From assembly GCA_002438075.1 (NCBI GenBank), contig DJSQ01000011.1, forward strand, positions 34,088 through 56,262: a DNA stretch of 22,175 bases, in the 5' to 3' direction. The DNA comes from Clostridiales bacterium UBA6330. Lineage in GTDB: Bacteria; Bacillota; Clostridia; Oscillospirales; CAG-272. The notes under the pieces are model-generated. The model saw nothing but the letters and a program-made list of their open reading frames with translations, did no database searches and was not told the DNA's origin. Positions within the stretch are counted from its first letter, which is position 1; the number at the start of each line of letters is the position of its first letter. Made by a program: the position numbers and the translations under genes. Shown in pieces: positions 6,727 to 14,827 of the stretch.

Positions 6727-7038
6727 ACATTTATGCTTGCCGAACAGATGTCGGGAGCCGCTTTTTCTGCCGCAGAGACAGGCAGAGAACTCCTGCGGTG
6801 TGAGTCTGACCAGAATGGTGTCCTCTCCGATGCACTCCACGCGGCACCACGGGATGACCAGATCGTCCTCCCTGCCGATTCCGAGAAAGCCGCAGCTGCC
6901 CGAGATAATCAGCGAGAGGATGCGCGAGCAATCTCCCTCCGCCTCGAATTCAAAATCCTCCGCGTAGCCGAGCCGTGCGCCGTCGCACAGATTGACGATC
7001 TCCAGCTTCCGCAATTCCGCCGTACTGTACCGTTTCAT
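6724..7038 (-). CDS. YlmC/YmxH family PRC-barrel sporulation protein
   Basis: A 104-residue protein of the YlmC/YmxH family, small PRC-barrel proteins common in spore-forming Bacillota. The core pattern is visible: LRKLEIVNLCDGARLGYAED (residues 9-28), a loop with GSCGFLGIG, then LVIPWCRVECIGEDTILVRL. The C-terminal tail (CLCGRKSGSRHLFGKHKC) is basic, Cys-rich and longer than usual. The start is ATG 7036-7038 with AAGGAG about eight bases upstream; the longer frame to 7182 overlaps the upstream gene and lacks homology. Fifty-three bp separate it from the P-type-ATPase homologue. Its precise role is not established. Confidence 0.85.
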   Translation of the reverse strand: MKRYSTAELRKLEIVNLCDGARLGYAEDFEFEAEGDCSRILSLIISGSCGFLGIGREDDLVIPWCRVECIGEDTILVRLTPQEFSACLCGRKSGSRHLFGKHKC

Positions 7039-7075
7039 ACCGTTTCTCCTTCCCGATAGGCTCGGTACAGTATAT

Positions 7076-7090
7076 GCGGGCGCGCCCCGC
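7076..7090 (-). other. Small GC-rich hairpin after the pseudo-ATPase stop codon
   Basis: GCGGG-GCGCG-CCCGC lies one base after the stop codon of the P-type-ATPase homologue. There is no T-run, so it is not an intrinsic terminator. It might mark an mRNA processing or stability boundary before ylmC/ymxH. Confidence 0.3.
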
Positions 7091-7091
7091 T

Positions 7092-9770
7092 CTATTTCGG
7101 CTTTTTGCGGAAGATCGGCAAGGTTCCCGCAAGAGACGCGAGAAACGCGAACACCGTCATGAAGCCCGAGGCGAGCGACCATGTCCCAAGCCCCGTGACC
7201 TTTCCGACTGCGGGAATCAAAACCGACAGCAGAACCGACGGCAACAGCGGCACGAGCAGGAGCACCGCAAGCCTTGCATAGCCCGAGGAATTCCGCATCC
7301 GCACGTCATCGGACTCCGCAAAGGTCAGAAGCACGACCTGCAAAATCGCAAGCCCGAGAATCGGGAGCGACTGCGCGGCTTCCGTTGAGAGCAAGCCCGT
7401 CACGCGCAGAATCAGTGAAACGAACCAGATTGCAAGCGGCGGAACCGCCGTACACACCGCAATTCTGCGGTCACGGAAGAAGTGCATCAGGCTTGTGTAT
7501 TCGGGGCGGAACGGCGTGCGCTCGGGATGCTGGAGCTTTCCCGTTTGCGCGACGTACAGCGCCGCCAAGTCCCCGCCGAAGCAGACAAACAGCGTTTCCG
7601 CGGCGGTCGGCGGACCCAGCCCCGAGAGTGCGCAGAGCGTAAAGAAGAGCATCCGCGCGAGCTTGAGGAGTGTGAGATTCCACAAAAGTGCCCGCAACCG
7701 CCATGTCATGGCTTTGGAGCGGCGCAGAATCGGCTCCAGCGCGGCAATTCCCCCGCCCGATGCTCCCGCGCGGCAGAGAAGCAGGTCGGCGGAATTGCGC
7801 ACGGTTTGCGTGCACCCGTCCCGCACCGTGAGGTCGGCAATCGGGATTCGCTCGGGCAGGGCTTCCCCGCTGTCGCACAGAAGCCCGAAGCAGTCGTCGC
7901 AGACCACGCGGAGCGCCGCCGCGCCGAGCAGCTGTCGGTTGTCGGTGCGGTTGCACAGCAGTGCCGCCGTCCGCCCTTTTTTCTTCAGCCTTTTCAGATA
8001 TTCGGTCACATAATCCCGATCTACGTCCGCCGCAATGCGGAATGCCGCGCCGCTGTCCTGCTCAAGCGCCGCAGGTTCTTCAATCGGGATATCGGGACAG
8101 CAATTGCGGAAATATCGCAGGCAGTCCTCGCGGGAAAGCGGCAGAAGGACCGAGACCCGTACCCCCGCTTGGTTCAGCTTTTCCAGCCGTTCGTTCAGGT
8201 CGGGCAGGAACACCTCGCCCAGCGCAAGCAGACCCACGAGCAGAAACCGCCCGTTCTTCTCCTTGACCACGGTCCGCACACTGCCCGCCGTGTCCTCCTC
8301 GCGTGCACAGAAGCGCAGAATGCGCTCCAGCCGCTCGGGGGTCATGGGAAGCACACCGCCCTCGGACTGAATCGCGGAGCAGCCCGTGACCGCGCCAACA
8401 CCGTGTGTGATGTGCAGGCGGAAGGTCTCGGTTGCCGTTGCAACGTGCAACAGCTCCTCGTCCCCTGCCGCAATCAGGTTCACGGCAGAGAGACGGATAT
8501 CAAGCGCGTGCAGGTCGAATTTGCTTGCCCGCAACAGCTCGGAAAGATAGGTCATGTCCTCGGTTTCGGTAAAGCGGTCGCACTGTGCGGCGGGAAGTGC
8601 CTCGCGCGCCTTTGCCAGCAGGACAAAGGCTTCGGCAAGTCCCGCGAGCGGCGCGCCGCCCGTTACCACGCCGTCTCCCGTATAGCCCGCACGCAGATGC
8701 AGTCTGCCGTCCGAGAAGGCGGAGCGGTCGGTAATCACAAGGTCGGTCAGATACGGCAGGGTCTCATTTGCAATATCGGTTCGGATGTAAACGCGGTTCC
8801 GCTTCTGCTTTGCCGCCCCCGCCGCGCGGCGGTTCCGAAAGAGCAGTGCGGTAAAGTACAGCCCTGTGATGCCGACCGATGCCGATGCGGTGATGACGCA
8901 GACGGGTAGAAAAACGCGCAGGGAGGTATAGTCCGAGGGTGCCGCGAACAGCGACACAATGCCGACCAGAAACAGCAGCAGGAGCGAGGCAAAGGACAAC
9001 AGCTTGCAGTACGGCAGAATGCCGCCGAGCATTTCGCCCCTGACCGCCCGCGCGTTCTTTCCGAAGCGCTCCCCCATCGCGCCGAGAAAGGAGGTCTCCC
9101 CCAACTCGACCGCAAGCGCCACGGCACTGCCCGCAACGATTTCCGAGCCGCCGTAGACCATGTTTTCAAAATCGGGTGCCTGTGCGGTATCGCCGAACGC
9201 ATAGAGACGGTCGGCGGTTTTGCGATAGAGATGCGGGGTCGGCTTGTCTCCCTCGCGCCATGTCATGCGCACGGTCAGGTCATCCCCCGAGAGCAAACGA
9301 CAGTCGCACGGGACAATATCCCCTTTGTGAAGCACGATGACATCGCCGCGCACCACGCGCGTGGCGGGAATCAGAAAGGCTTCCCCCTCACGCAGGACCG
9401 TAACCGACGGGGTGCCGAAAAAGGCGAATTCCGATTGGAACCGCCCGATTGCGTGCAACAGCCGCCCGAGAAACAGCCCGCCCCAAGCACCGAGCAGGAG
9501 CAGGAACGGCAGACCGCTCAGCAGCTCGTCAAAGCACAGCGACAGGACCCCGCACAGCAGGGTCAGGAGCAGAACGGGGTCCCGAAGCAGGCGCCGCAGA
9601 ATGCCGTAAGCCTGTTTCGGCGGCTCCATGAAACGGTTTGGACCGTTTTTTCGGAGCCGCGCGTAGGCTTCCTTGTGGGAAAGCCCGCTCTGCCCGTTGC
9701 TTCCGAGCAGCTTTAACGCGTCCCGCGGTGTGGTACGACACCAACGGATCCGCTTTTCTTCTATTCCCAT
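7092..9770 (-). CDS. P-type ATPase homologue lacking all catalytic motifs (pseudo-pump)
   Basis: This 892-residue membrane protein has P2-type ATPase architecture. An N-terminal cation-ATPase segment (GLSHKEAYARLRKNGPNRF, residues 29-47) is followed by two membrane helices. The actuator domain keeps GDVIVLHKGDIVPCDCRLL (142-160). TM3-TM4, a cytoplasmic P/N region and about six C-terminal helices follow. Every catalytic signature is altered. TGES reads EGDK near 173-176, PEGL in TM4 reads SVGI, and DKTGTLT reads DRSAFSD at 348-354, where only the Asp survives. KGAPE reads HGVGA, and TGDGVNDAP reads LCNRTDNRQ near 605-613. Ion transport by the normal phosphorylation cycle is therefore very unlikely. 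The ATG overlaps the clpE-type stop by one base (TGATG); a GTG at 9777-9779 is an alternative. The frame is unbroken, arguing against a decaying pseudogene. Confidence 0.85.
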   Translation of the reverse strand: MGIEEKRIRWCRTTPRDALKLLGSNGQSGLSHKEAYARLRKNGPNRFMEPPKQAYGILRRLLRDPVLLLTLLCGVLSLCFDELLSGLPFLLLLGAWGGLFLGRLLHAIGRFQSEFAFFGTPSVTVLREGEAFLIPATRVVRGDVIVLHKGDIVPCDCRLLSGDDLTVRMTWREGDKPTPHLYRKTADRLYAFGDTAQAPDFENMVYGGSEIVAGSAVALAVELGETSFLGAMGERFGKNARAVRGEMLGGILPYCKLLSFASLLLLFLVGIVSLFAAPSDYTSLRVFLPVCVITASASVGITGLYFTALLFRNRRAAGAAKQKRNRVYIRTDIANETLPYLTDLVITDRSAFSDGRLHLRAGYTGDGVVTGGAPLAGLAEAFVLLAKAREALPAAQCDRFTETEDMTYLSELLRASKFDLHALDIRLSAVNLIAAGDEELLHVATATETFRLHITHGVGAVTGCSAIQSEGGVLPMTPERLERILRFCAREEDTAGSVRTVVKEKNGRFLLVGLLALGEVFLPDLNERLEKLNQAGVRVSVLLPLSREDCLRYFRNCCPDIPIEEPAALEQDSGAAFRIAADVDRDYVTEYLKRLKKKGRTAALLCNRTDNRQLLGAAALRVVCDDCFGLLCDSGEALPERIPIADLTVRDGCTQTVRNSADLLLCRAGASGGGIAALEPILRRSKAMTWRLRALLWNLTLLKLARMLFFTLCALSGLGPPTAAETLFVCFGGDLAALYVAQTGKLQHPERTPFRPEYTSLMHFFRDRRIAVCTAVPPLAIWFVSLILRVTGLLSTEAAQSLPILGLAILQVVLLTFAESDDVRMRNSSGYARLAVLLLVPLLPSVLLSVLIPAVGKVTGLGTWSLASGFMTVFAFLASLAGTLPIFRKKPK

Positions 9771-12091
9771 CAGAGGCACCGGACGCAGATGCCGTCCGCG
9801 TCTGCGTCAACGGTTGCCTGCGTGTAATTCCGATCGTAGCCCGAGATCAGCTCCGCCGCGAGCTTGTCCTCAACTTCCTTTTGAATATAGCGCCGCATAT
9901 TCCGCGCACCGTAGGTGCGGGAATAAGACTTTTCCGCAATGCGTTCCTTTGCGACATCGGTCACGGTCAGCGTGATATGCTTCTCCGCCAGCGCCTCGGA
10001 AAGCTCTCCGAGCATGATGGAGGCAATGCGCACAAAGTCGTTGCGGTCGAGCTGACGGAACGTGATGATTTCATCCACACGGTTGAGGAACTCGGGGCGC
10101 AGGAAGGAGGAGAGCGCCTTTTGCGTTTTGTCCTCGGCGGCGGTCTGCTCGCTTGCGCTGAAGCCCGCCGTTGCCGCGGAGTGATCCGAGCCCGCGTTGG
10201 TGGTCATGACGATGACGGTATTTTCAAAGTTGACGGTCTTGCCGCGCGCATCGGTGATTCTGCCGTCGTCGAGAATCTGGAGCAGAATGTTCAGCACATC
10301 GGGGTGCGCCTTCTCAATCTCGTCAAACAGCACGACCGAATAGGGTCTGCGGCGAATCTTCTCGGTCAGCTGTCCCGCCTCGTCGTAGCCGACGTATCCG
10401 GGGGGGGCGCCGATGATTCGAGATACCGCGTGCTTCTCCATGAATTCCGACATATCCAGACGAATCAAGGTCTCGGGCGAGCAGAACAGGTCATTTGCCA
10501 GCGCCTTGACCAACTCGGTTTTTCCGACCCCTGTCGGTCCCGCAAAGATGAAGGACACGGGCTTGCGCTTGTAGGAGATTCCCGCGCGGCTCCGTTTGAT
10601 GGCTCTTGCCACCGCTTCCACGGCTTGGTCCTGCCCCACGATATGCTCCTTGAGACGTTCTTCAAGACGGTCAACCCGACGGAATTCGTTCTCCGTAATG
10701 GTGGTTGCGGGAACGCCCGTCCACAGCTCAATCACATCGGCAATGTCGTTTTCGGTCAGCTCGATGCGGTGCGTTTCGGGCTCCAGCTCATTCAACCGTG
10801 CACTCAGACGCAATTCCTCGGACTGAATGTTGGAAATCTCCTCGTAGCGGCTGTTCTCCACCTGCGCGTTCCCCGCAATCTCGCCCTCCAGCGCCTCGCG
10901 CTTGCTCCGAAGCGCCAGCAACTTGTCGCGGACCTCGTAGCTTTCCGCCAGCACCGCAGACGAAAGCGAACGGTGCGCCGCCGCCTCGTCAATCAGGTCA
11001 ATCGCCTTGTCGGGCAGAAAACGGTCGGTGATATAGCGCTCGGAAAGCACCACCGCCCGCCGCAGAACCGCATCGGGAATCGTGACGGCGTGGAATTCCT
11101 CGTAGTAGTGCTTGATGCCCTGAAGCATTTCCACCGACTCGTCCACCGACGGCTCGTTGACCGTGACGGGCTGGAAGCGGCGCTCCAGTGCGGAGTCCTT
11201 TTCGATATACTTGCGGTATTCGTTCAGCGTGGTTGCGCCGATGACCTGCACCTCGCCGCGTGACAGGGCGGGCTTGAGGATGTTCGCCGCATTGACGCTT
11301 CCCTCCGCTTCTCCCGTGCCGACGATGTTGTGCACCTCGTCAATCACAAGAATCGCATTGCCGACCTCGCGCACCTCGCCGAGAAGTCCGAGAATGCGGG
11401 ATTCAAACTGCCCGCGGAACTGCGTCCCCGCAACAAGGGCGGTCATGTCAACCAGATAAATTTCCTTCCCGCGCAGCTTGTACGGGACATTTCCAGCCGC
11501 AATGCGGATGGCAAGCGCCTCGGCAATCGCGGTCTTTCCGACCCCGGGCTCGCCGATGAGACAGGGATTGTTCTTCTGTCTGCGGCAGAGAATCTGAATC
11601 ACACGTGCCAGCTCGCGGTCGCGCCCGATGATGTTGTCGAGCTTCCCCTTCCGCGCAAATTCGGTCAGATTCCGACAGTAGGTGGTCAGGAACTTCAGCT
11701 TTTTCTGCTCCTTTTCCCGTCTGCGGTCGCTCTTGCCCTTGTCCGCGGCGGGGGCACCGTCTGCGGGCTTGGGGGCTTCGGGCGGGACCAAGCCCGCATC
11801 GCGGAACAGCTTTGGGAAGTCGATGGCGGGCGCGCCGCCGTCCTCAGGGTCATCGCAATCGGAGGGCTTGAGCGCTTGTCCGAGCATTTCACCGAGGTCG
11901 TTTTCGGCATTCTCCAGCTGTTCGGGGGAAATTCCGAGCTGGTCAATCACGTTTCCGACGATGTTGTCAATCGGAACGCCCAGCTCCTTTGCGCATTTCA
12001 TGCAAAGCCCGCGGGTGGTCTTTTCCCCGTTTTCCACCCGCGTCATAAACACGACTGCCACGCGCTTGTGGCACTGTGAACACATGGTCAT
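9770..12091 (-). CDS. clpE: ClpE-type AAA+ unfoldase with N-terminal zinc finger
   Basis: A 773-residue Clp/HSP100 class I ATPase, expected to unfold proteins for ClpP. The N-terminus is a C4 zinc finger (Cys4, Cys7, Cys30, Cys33) of the ClpE/McsA kind instead of the paired Clp-N repeats of ClpC. A low-complexity charged linker follows (about 70-130). AAA domain 1 has Walker A GEPGVGKT (180-187), Walker B ILVIDE (247-252) and LERRF. A short coiled middle segment covers about 385-440. AAA domain 2 has GPTGVGKT (518-525) and VVLFDE (586-591). The ClpP-docking loop reads AGF (642-644), where ClpC has VGF. GAAAGG precedes the first ATG; a second ATG lies two codons in. ClpE is the better name, with ClpC the alternative. 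Confidence 0.88.
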   Translation of the reverse strand: MTMCSQCHKRVAVVFMTRVENGEKTTRGLCMKCAKELGVPIDNIVGNVIDQLGISPEQLENAENDLGEMLGQALKPSDCDDPEDGGAPAIDFPKLFRDAGLVPPEAPKPADGAPAADKGKSDRRREKEQKKLKFLTTYCRNLTEFARKGKLDNIIGRDRELARVIQILCRRQKNNPCLIGEPGVGKTAIAEALAIRIAAGNVPYKLRGKEIYLVDMTALVAGTQFRGQFESRILGLLGEVREVGNAILVIDEVHNIVGTGEAEGSVNAANILKPALSRGEVQVIGATTLNEYRKYIEKDSALERRFQPVTVNEPSVDESVEMLQGIKHYYEEFHAVTIPDAVLRRAVVLSERYITDRFLPDKAIDLIDEAAAHRSLSSAVLAESYEVRDKLLALRSKREALEGEIAGNAQVENSRYEEISNIQSEELRLSARLNELEPETHRIELTENDIADVIELWTGVPATTITENEFRRVDRLEERLKEHIVGQDQAVEAVARAIKRSRAGISYKRKPVSFIFAGPTGVGKTELVKALANDLFCSPETLIRLDMSEFMEKHAVSRIIGAPPGYVGYDEAGQLTEKIRRRPYSVVLFDEIEKAHPDVLNILLQILDDGRITDARGKTVNFENTVIVMTTNAGSDHSAATAGFSASEQTAAEDKTQKALSSFLRPEFLNRVDEIITFRQLDRNDFVRIASIMLGELSEALAEKHITLTVTDVAKERIAEKSYSRTYGARNMRRYIQKEVEDKLAAELISGYDRNYTQATVDADADGICVRCL

Positions 12092-12115
12092 GGTAAAAAG
12101 CCTTTCGTTTTGGGA

Positions 12116-12814
12116 TTAACTGTTGAGTTTGTCGATCCAATTCCCGATGTTGAGCCAGCCGAAGAAGTCTCCCAGCGTTGCGTTTCCGAAGAACTTCAGA
12201 ATTTTGGAGGCGTTATAGGCATCCGAATTTCCGAAAAAGACCTTTACGAGCGAGGCAAACAGCATCAGCGCCAGCGATGCAATCATACAGCCGAGCACAG
12301 CGCCGAGAATGCCGTCCGCAAGCCCGAGCAGCTTGAACTTCGAGCGGATTGCCTTGAGAATCGCGTACACAATCGTCAGAACGACCATTGCGATGACGAA
12401 CATCAGAATTGCGCCCACCACCGTGCAGATGACCGCCGACAGCGCGTCCGCAACGGTCTGCGACATGGCATCCGCCAGCTCCGCGCCCGTTTCGGTCAGC
12501 CCGTTCAGCTTTTCGGTCAACGCCTCGGTGCGCAGGAATTTCGGAATCGCCTCCGTGATGCTTTCCGCATTGAAGGCTCCCGCAGTGCTTTCATAGATTT
12601 TGGTAATCTTCTTGGAAACCGACCCGTAAACCGCCTCGTTGATAAACATCTTTCCGAGCAGGCTGCCGAGTGCGCCGCCGAAGAAGTACGCCGCGAGAAC
12701 GGCAAGCAGGAACTTGAAGAAGCTGAGCACCGTCAGAAAGAACCCTTTGCGCGCACAGCTGAAAATGATGACCCCCGCAATGGCAAGCGCGCAGATATCA
12801 AAAATGTACTGCAT
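12116..12814 (-). CDS. CvpA family membrane protein
   Basis: A 232-residue integral membrane protein with about four or five helices and the CvpA-family pattern. The first helix starts at the extreme N-terminus (FDICALAIAGVIIFSCARKGF), and a second helix pair follows. A soluble segment of about 70 residues comes next, then ICTVVGAILMFVIAMVVLTIV and a Gly-rich last helix (LGLADGILGAVLGC). CvpA was named for colicin V production in E. coli and affects envelope integrity, but its biochemical role is unresolved. AAGGAGAG lies before the ATG. It is in the same operon as the DUF5711-like gene (18-bp gap) and the ClpE gene (24-bp gap). Confidence 0.85.
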   Translation of the reverse strand: MQYIFDICALAIAGVIIFSCARKGFFLTVLSFFKFLLAVLAAYFFGGALGSLLGKMFINEAVYGSVSKKITKIYESTAGAFNAESITEAIPKFLRTEALTEKLNGLTETGAELADAMSQTVADALSAVICTVVGAILMFVIAMVVLTIVYAILKAIRSKFKLLGLADGILGAVLGCMIASLALMLFASLVKVFFGNSDAYNASKILKFFGNATLGDFFGWLNIGNWIDKLNS

Positions 12815-12832
12815 GGTAAAACTCTCCTTATT

Positions 12833-14035
12833 TTAGTTTCCGAATCGGCAGAACACCGCCCGTTTGGACGAGCAGAGCAGGACACAACTGTCATCATAGG
12901 CGAGCATAAAGCGCCCGTCGGTGACACAGGTGTACTTTTCCGTGCGCCCGTTGTCGGTGCGGATGCGCTCAACCCCATCGGAGCCTTGCAGAAATATTAC
13001 GTCTCCGCAGAGCCTTACGGTTACCGCCGTTTCGGTTATGGCTTCATTATACAACATTTTCCCGCTTTTGTCAAATACGATTGCGGATTTTTTTGAAGAA
13101 ATGTCGTTTTCCGCAAGAATCAGGGCACAGCCGTCCCCGTTTCCGTCTGCGGAACGGATGGTTTTTCCGTCAAACGCATAGCTGTTCAAAAGATTCCCGC
13201 GCGGAGAAACGATGTAAACGCCGTCCCCGCAGATAACGGACAGGTTGCCGCTGTCGGTAAAGGAGCAGGAAAGCCCCAGCCCGTTTCCGAGCGGTGTGAC
13301 CGCAATCGGCTCGCTCCGTCCCGTTTCGTAGATGCGGACAGAGGTTGCAAACGCGCCGTCCCGCACCTCGGAGGCGAGGAAGGCAAACACGGTCCCCTTG
13401 CGGTTGATGGCAACATCCGTGACGTAGGACGAAAGCGTGAAATAGCCGATTCGGTCAAAGCGGTCATCGTAAAGCTCCATTTCCGAGGGGAATTCGTCCG
13501 ATGCGGAAAGCAACAGGTACGCCCCCGATGCCGAAACCGCCGCGCTTCGGATGGGGTAACGGCTTTTGCCGGACCAAACCTGCGCGTAGGAATTGTAGAG
13601 CGAATACTGCGTGCTGTCCGCATCGTAGACGAGCAGGTATTTCCCCGACCCTTCGGCGGTCGGCTTGTCGTATTGCAGCTTTTGGCTGATTGCCTGTCTG
13701 CCCGATGGCGTAAAGACCGTGACCGAGGTGTTCCCCGCAATGGCAAGCCCCTGTCGGTAGAGGGTGAAGCTCTGCGCGGAGTCGGTGGGATAGCTCAGCG
13801 CATCGGTGTGGAGAACGTCCACCGTTTCGGCGGACGCGCCGAGGTCCTTGAAAAAGTAATAGAAATTCTGGTAGGTCAGAAGCCCTGTGTTGCCGATCAG
13901 CGACAGCACGACAAACACGAGCAGGGAAAGATACAGCAAAACCTGCGCGATCCCGAAGCGCTCGGAAATGCTCTCATAATAAGCATCGAGCGGTCGCTCG
14001 GGACGAACAGATACGCGGGCACTTCTTCGCTTCAA
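12833..14035 (-). CDS. DUF5711-like membrane-anchored beta-propeller protein
   Basis: A 400-residue protein with a short basic cytoplasmic N-terminus, one membrane helix (about residues 28-49, IAQVLLYLSLLVFVVLSLIG) and a long domain predicted to lie outside the cell. That domain consists of repeated beta-hairpin units such as KYLLVYDAD, GAYLLLSAS and VYIVSPRGNLL, resembling a WD40/PQQ-like propeller. It matches my memory of the DUF5711 family of Clostridia; function unknown. I chose TTG 14033-14035, which overlaps the truA stop (TTGA) and has GGGAGG seven bases before it. The frame extends to an ATG-less region upstream inside truA. A sensor or scaffold role is inference. Confidence 0.75.
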   Translation of the reverse strand: MKRRSARVSVRPERPLDAYYESISERFGIAQVLLYLSLLVFVVLSLIGNTGLLTYQNFYYFFKDLGASAETVDVLHTDALSYPTDSAQSFTLYRQGLAIAGNTSVTVFTPSGRQAISQKLQYDKPTAEGSGKYLLVYDADSTQYSLYNSYAQVWSGKSRYPIRSAAVSASGAYLLLSASDEFPSEMELYDDRFDRIGYFTLSSYVTDVAINRKGTVFAFLASEVRDGAFATSVRIYETGRSEPIAVTPLGNGLGLSCSFTDSGNLSVICGDGVYIVSPRGNLLNSYAFDGKTIRSADGNGDGCALILAENDISSKKSAIVFDKSGKMLYNEAITETAVTVRLCGDVIFLQGSDGVERIRTDNGRTEKYTCVTDGRFMLAYDDSCVLLCSSKRAVFCRFGN

Positions 14036-14823
14036 CCGTTTCCCTCCCTTCCGAATGGGTCCTCGGGATAGAATACCCGATTCAGATACAGTCCACACGC
14101 GGGCAAGGTCCGCCCCGCGCGGGAGCGGTCAAGCGAGCGGAGAATATCGGGGATTTCCTCGGCGGTGCGCTTTCCCTCCCCGACCTCGACAAGCGTTCCC
14201 GCCAGTATCCGCACCATGTTGTAAAGAAACCCGTCCGCGCGGACACGGTAGAGGAGCATATCCCCCTCCCGTGTGACCTCGGAGGCATAGACCGTGCGCA
14301 CGGTGTCGGCAATTTTCGAGCCCTGTGCCATGAACGCGCGGAAGTCGTGCGTTCCGCAAAGGCGCTCCGCCGCAAGCTTCATCCGCTCAAGCGCCGCTTC
14401 GGGGAGCGGCTTTGGCAGATGATAGGCGCGGTCGGCTTCAAACGGGTCCCGAACCGCACGGTTCAAAATCCGATAGATATATTCCTTCATCACCACGCCG
14501 TAGCGCGGATGGAATTCCGATGGGACAAAGCACGCGTCATACACGCAGATGTCATCGGGCAGGTTCGCGGAAAAGGCAAGCGGAAGCCGTGCGGCGGGAA
14601 TAGCGGTCTCCAGACAATCGGTCCCCCGTTTTGTGACCGCTGCGCAGAATTCCCGCGCGTGGACCCCGCTGTCGGTCCGACTGCATCCCACAATGTCGCA
14701 GGGATACCCGAACAGCCGCGCCGCCGCGAGATTCAGCCGCGCCTGCACCGTGTCCGCATTTGGCTGGACCTGATACCCGCCGTAGCGGGTCCCAACATAA
14801 GCGATTCTGAGTAACAGCTTCAT
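14032..14823 (-). CDS. truA: tRNA pseudouridine synthase A
   Basis: A 263-residue TruA that isomerises uridines 38-40 in the tRNA anticodon arm. The catalytic loop CSRTDSGVHA places the nucleophile at Asp51. Other family features are IAYVGTRYGGYQVQPNADTVQ near the N-terminus, FHPRYGVVMKEYIYRI in the middle and GFLYNMVRILAGTLVEVG near the C-terminus. It starts four bases after the ecfT stop with a poor ribosome site, so translation is probably coupled. The ecfA1-ecfA2-ecfT-truA order is conserved in Bacillota. Confidence 0.97.
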   Translation of the reverse strand: MKLLLRIAYVGTRYGGYQVQPNADTVQARLNLAAARLFGYPCDIVGCSRTDSGVHAREFCAAVTKRGTDCLETAIPAARLPLAFSANLPDDICVYDACFVPSEFHPRYGVVMKEYIYRILNRAVRDPFEADRAYHLPKPLPEAALERMKLAAERLCGTHDFRAFMAQGSKIADTVRTVYASEVTREGDMLLYRVRADGFLYNMVRILAGTLVEVGEGKRTAEEIPDILRSLDRSRAGRTLPACGLYLNRVFYPEDPFGREGNG

Positions 14824-14827
14824 GGCG

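Noticed and set aside
7092..9770. P-type ATPase homologue called as a functional calcium or cation pump
   Set aside because: All motifs needed for phosphorylation and ion coordination are altered, so a transport annotation would mislead.
9638..11263. 541-codon open frame antisense to the ClpE gene and pseudo-ATPase start
   Set aside because: It spans the junction of two well-supported minus-strand genes and shows no domain.
9770..12091. ClpC annotation
   Set aside because: The N-terminus has a C4 zinc finger and lacks the paired Clp-N repeats, which fits ClpE better.
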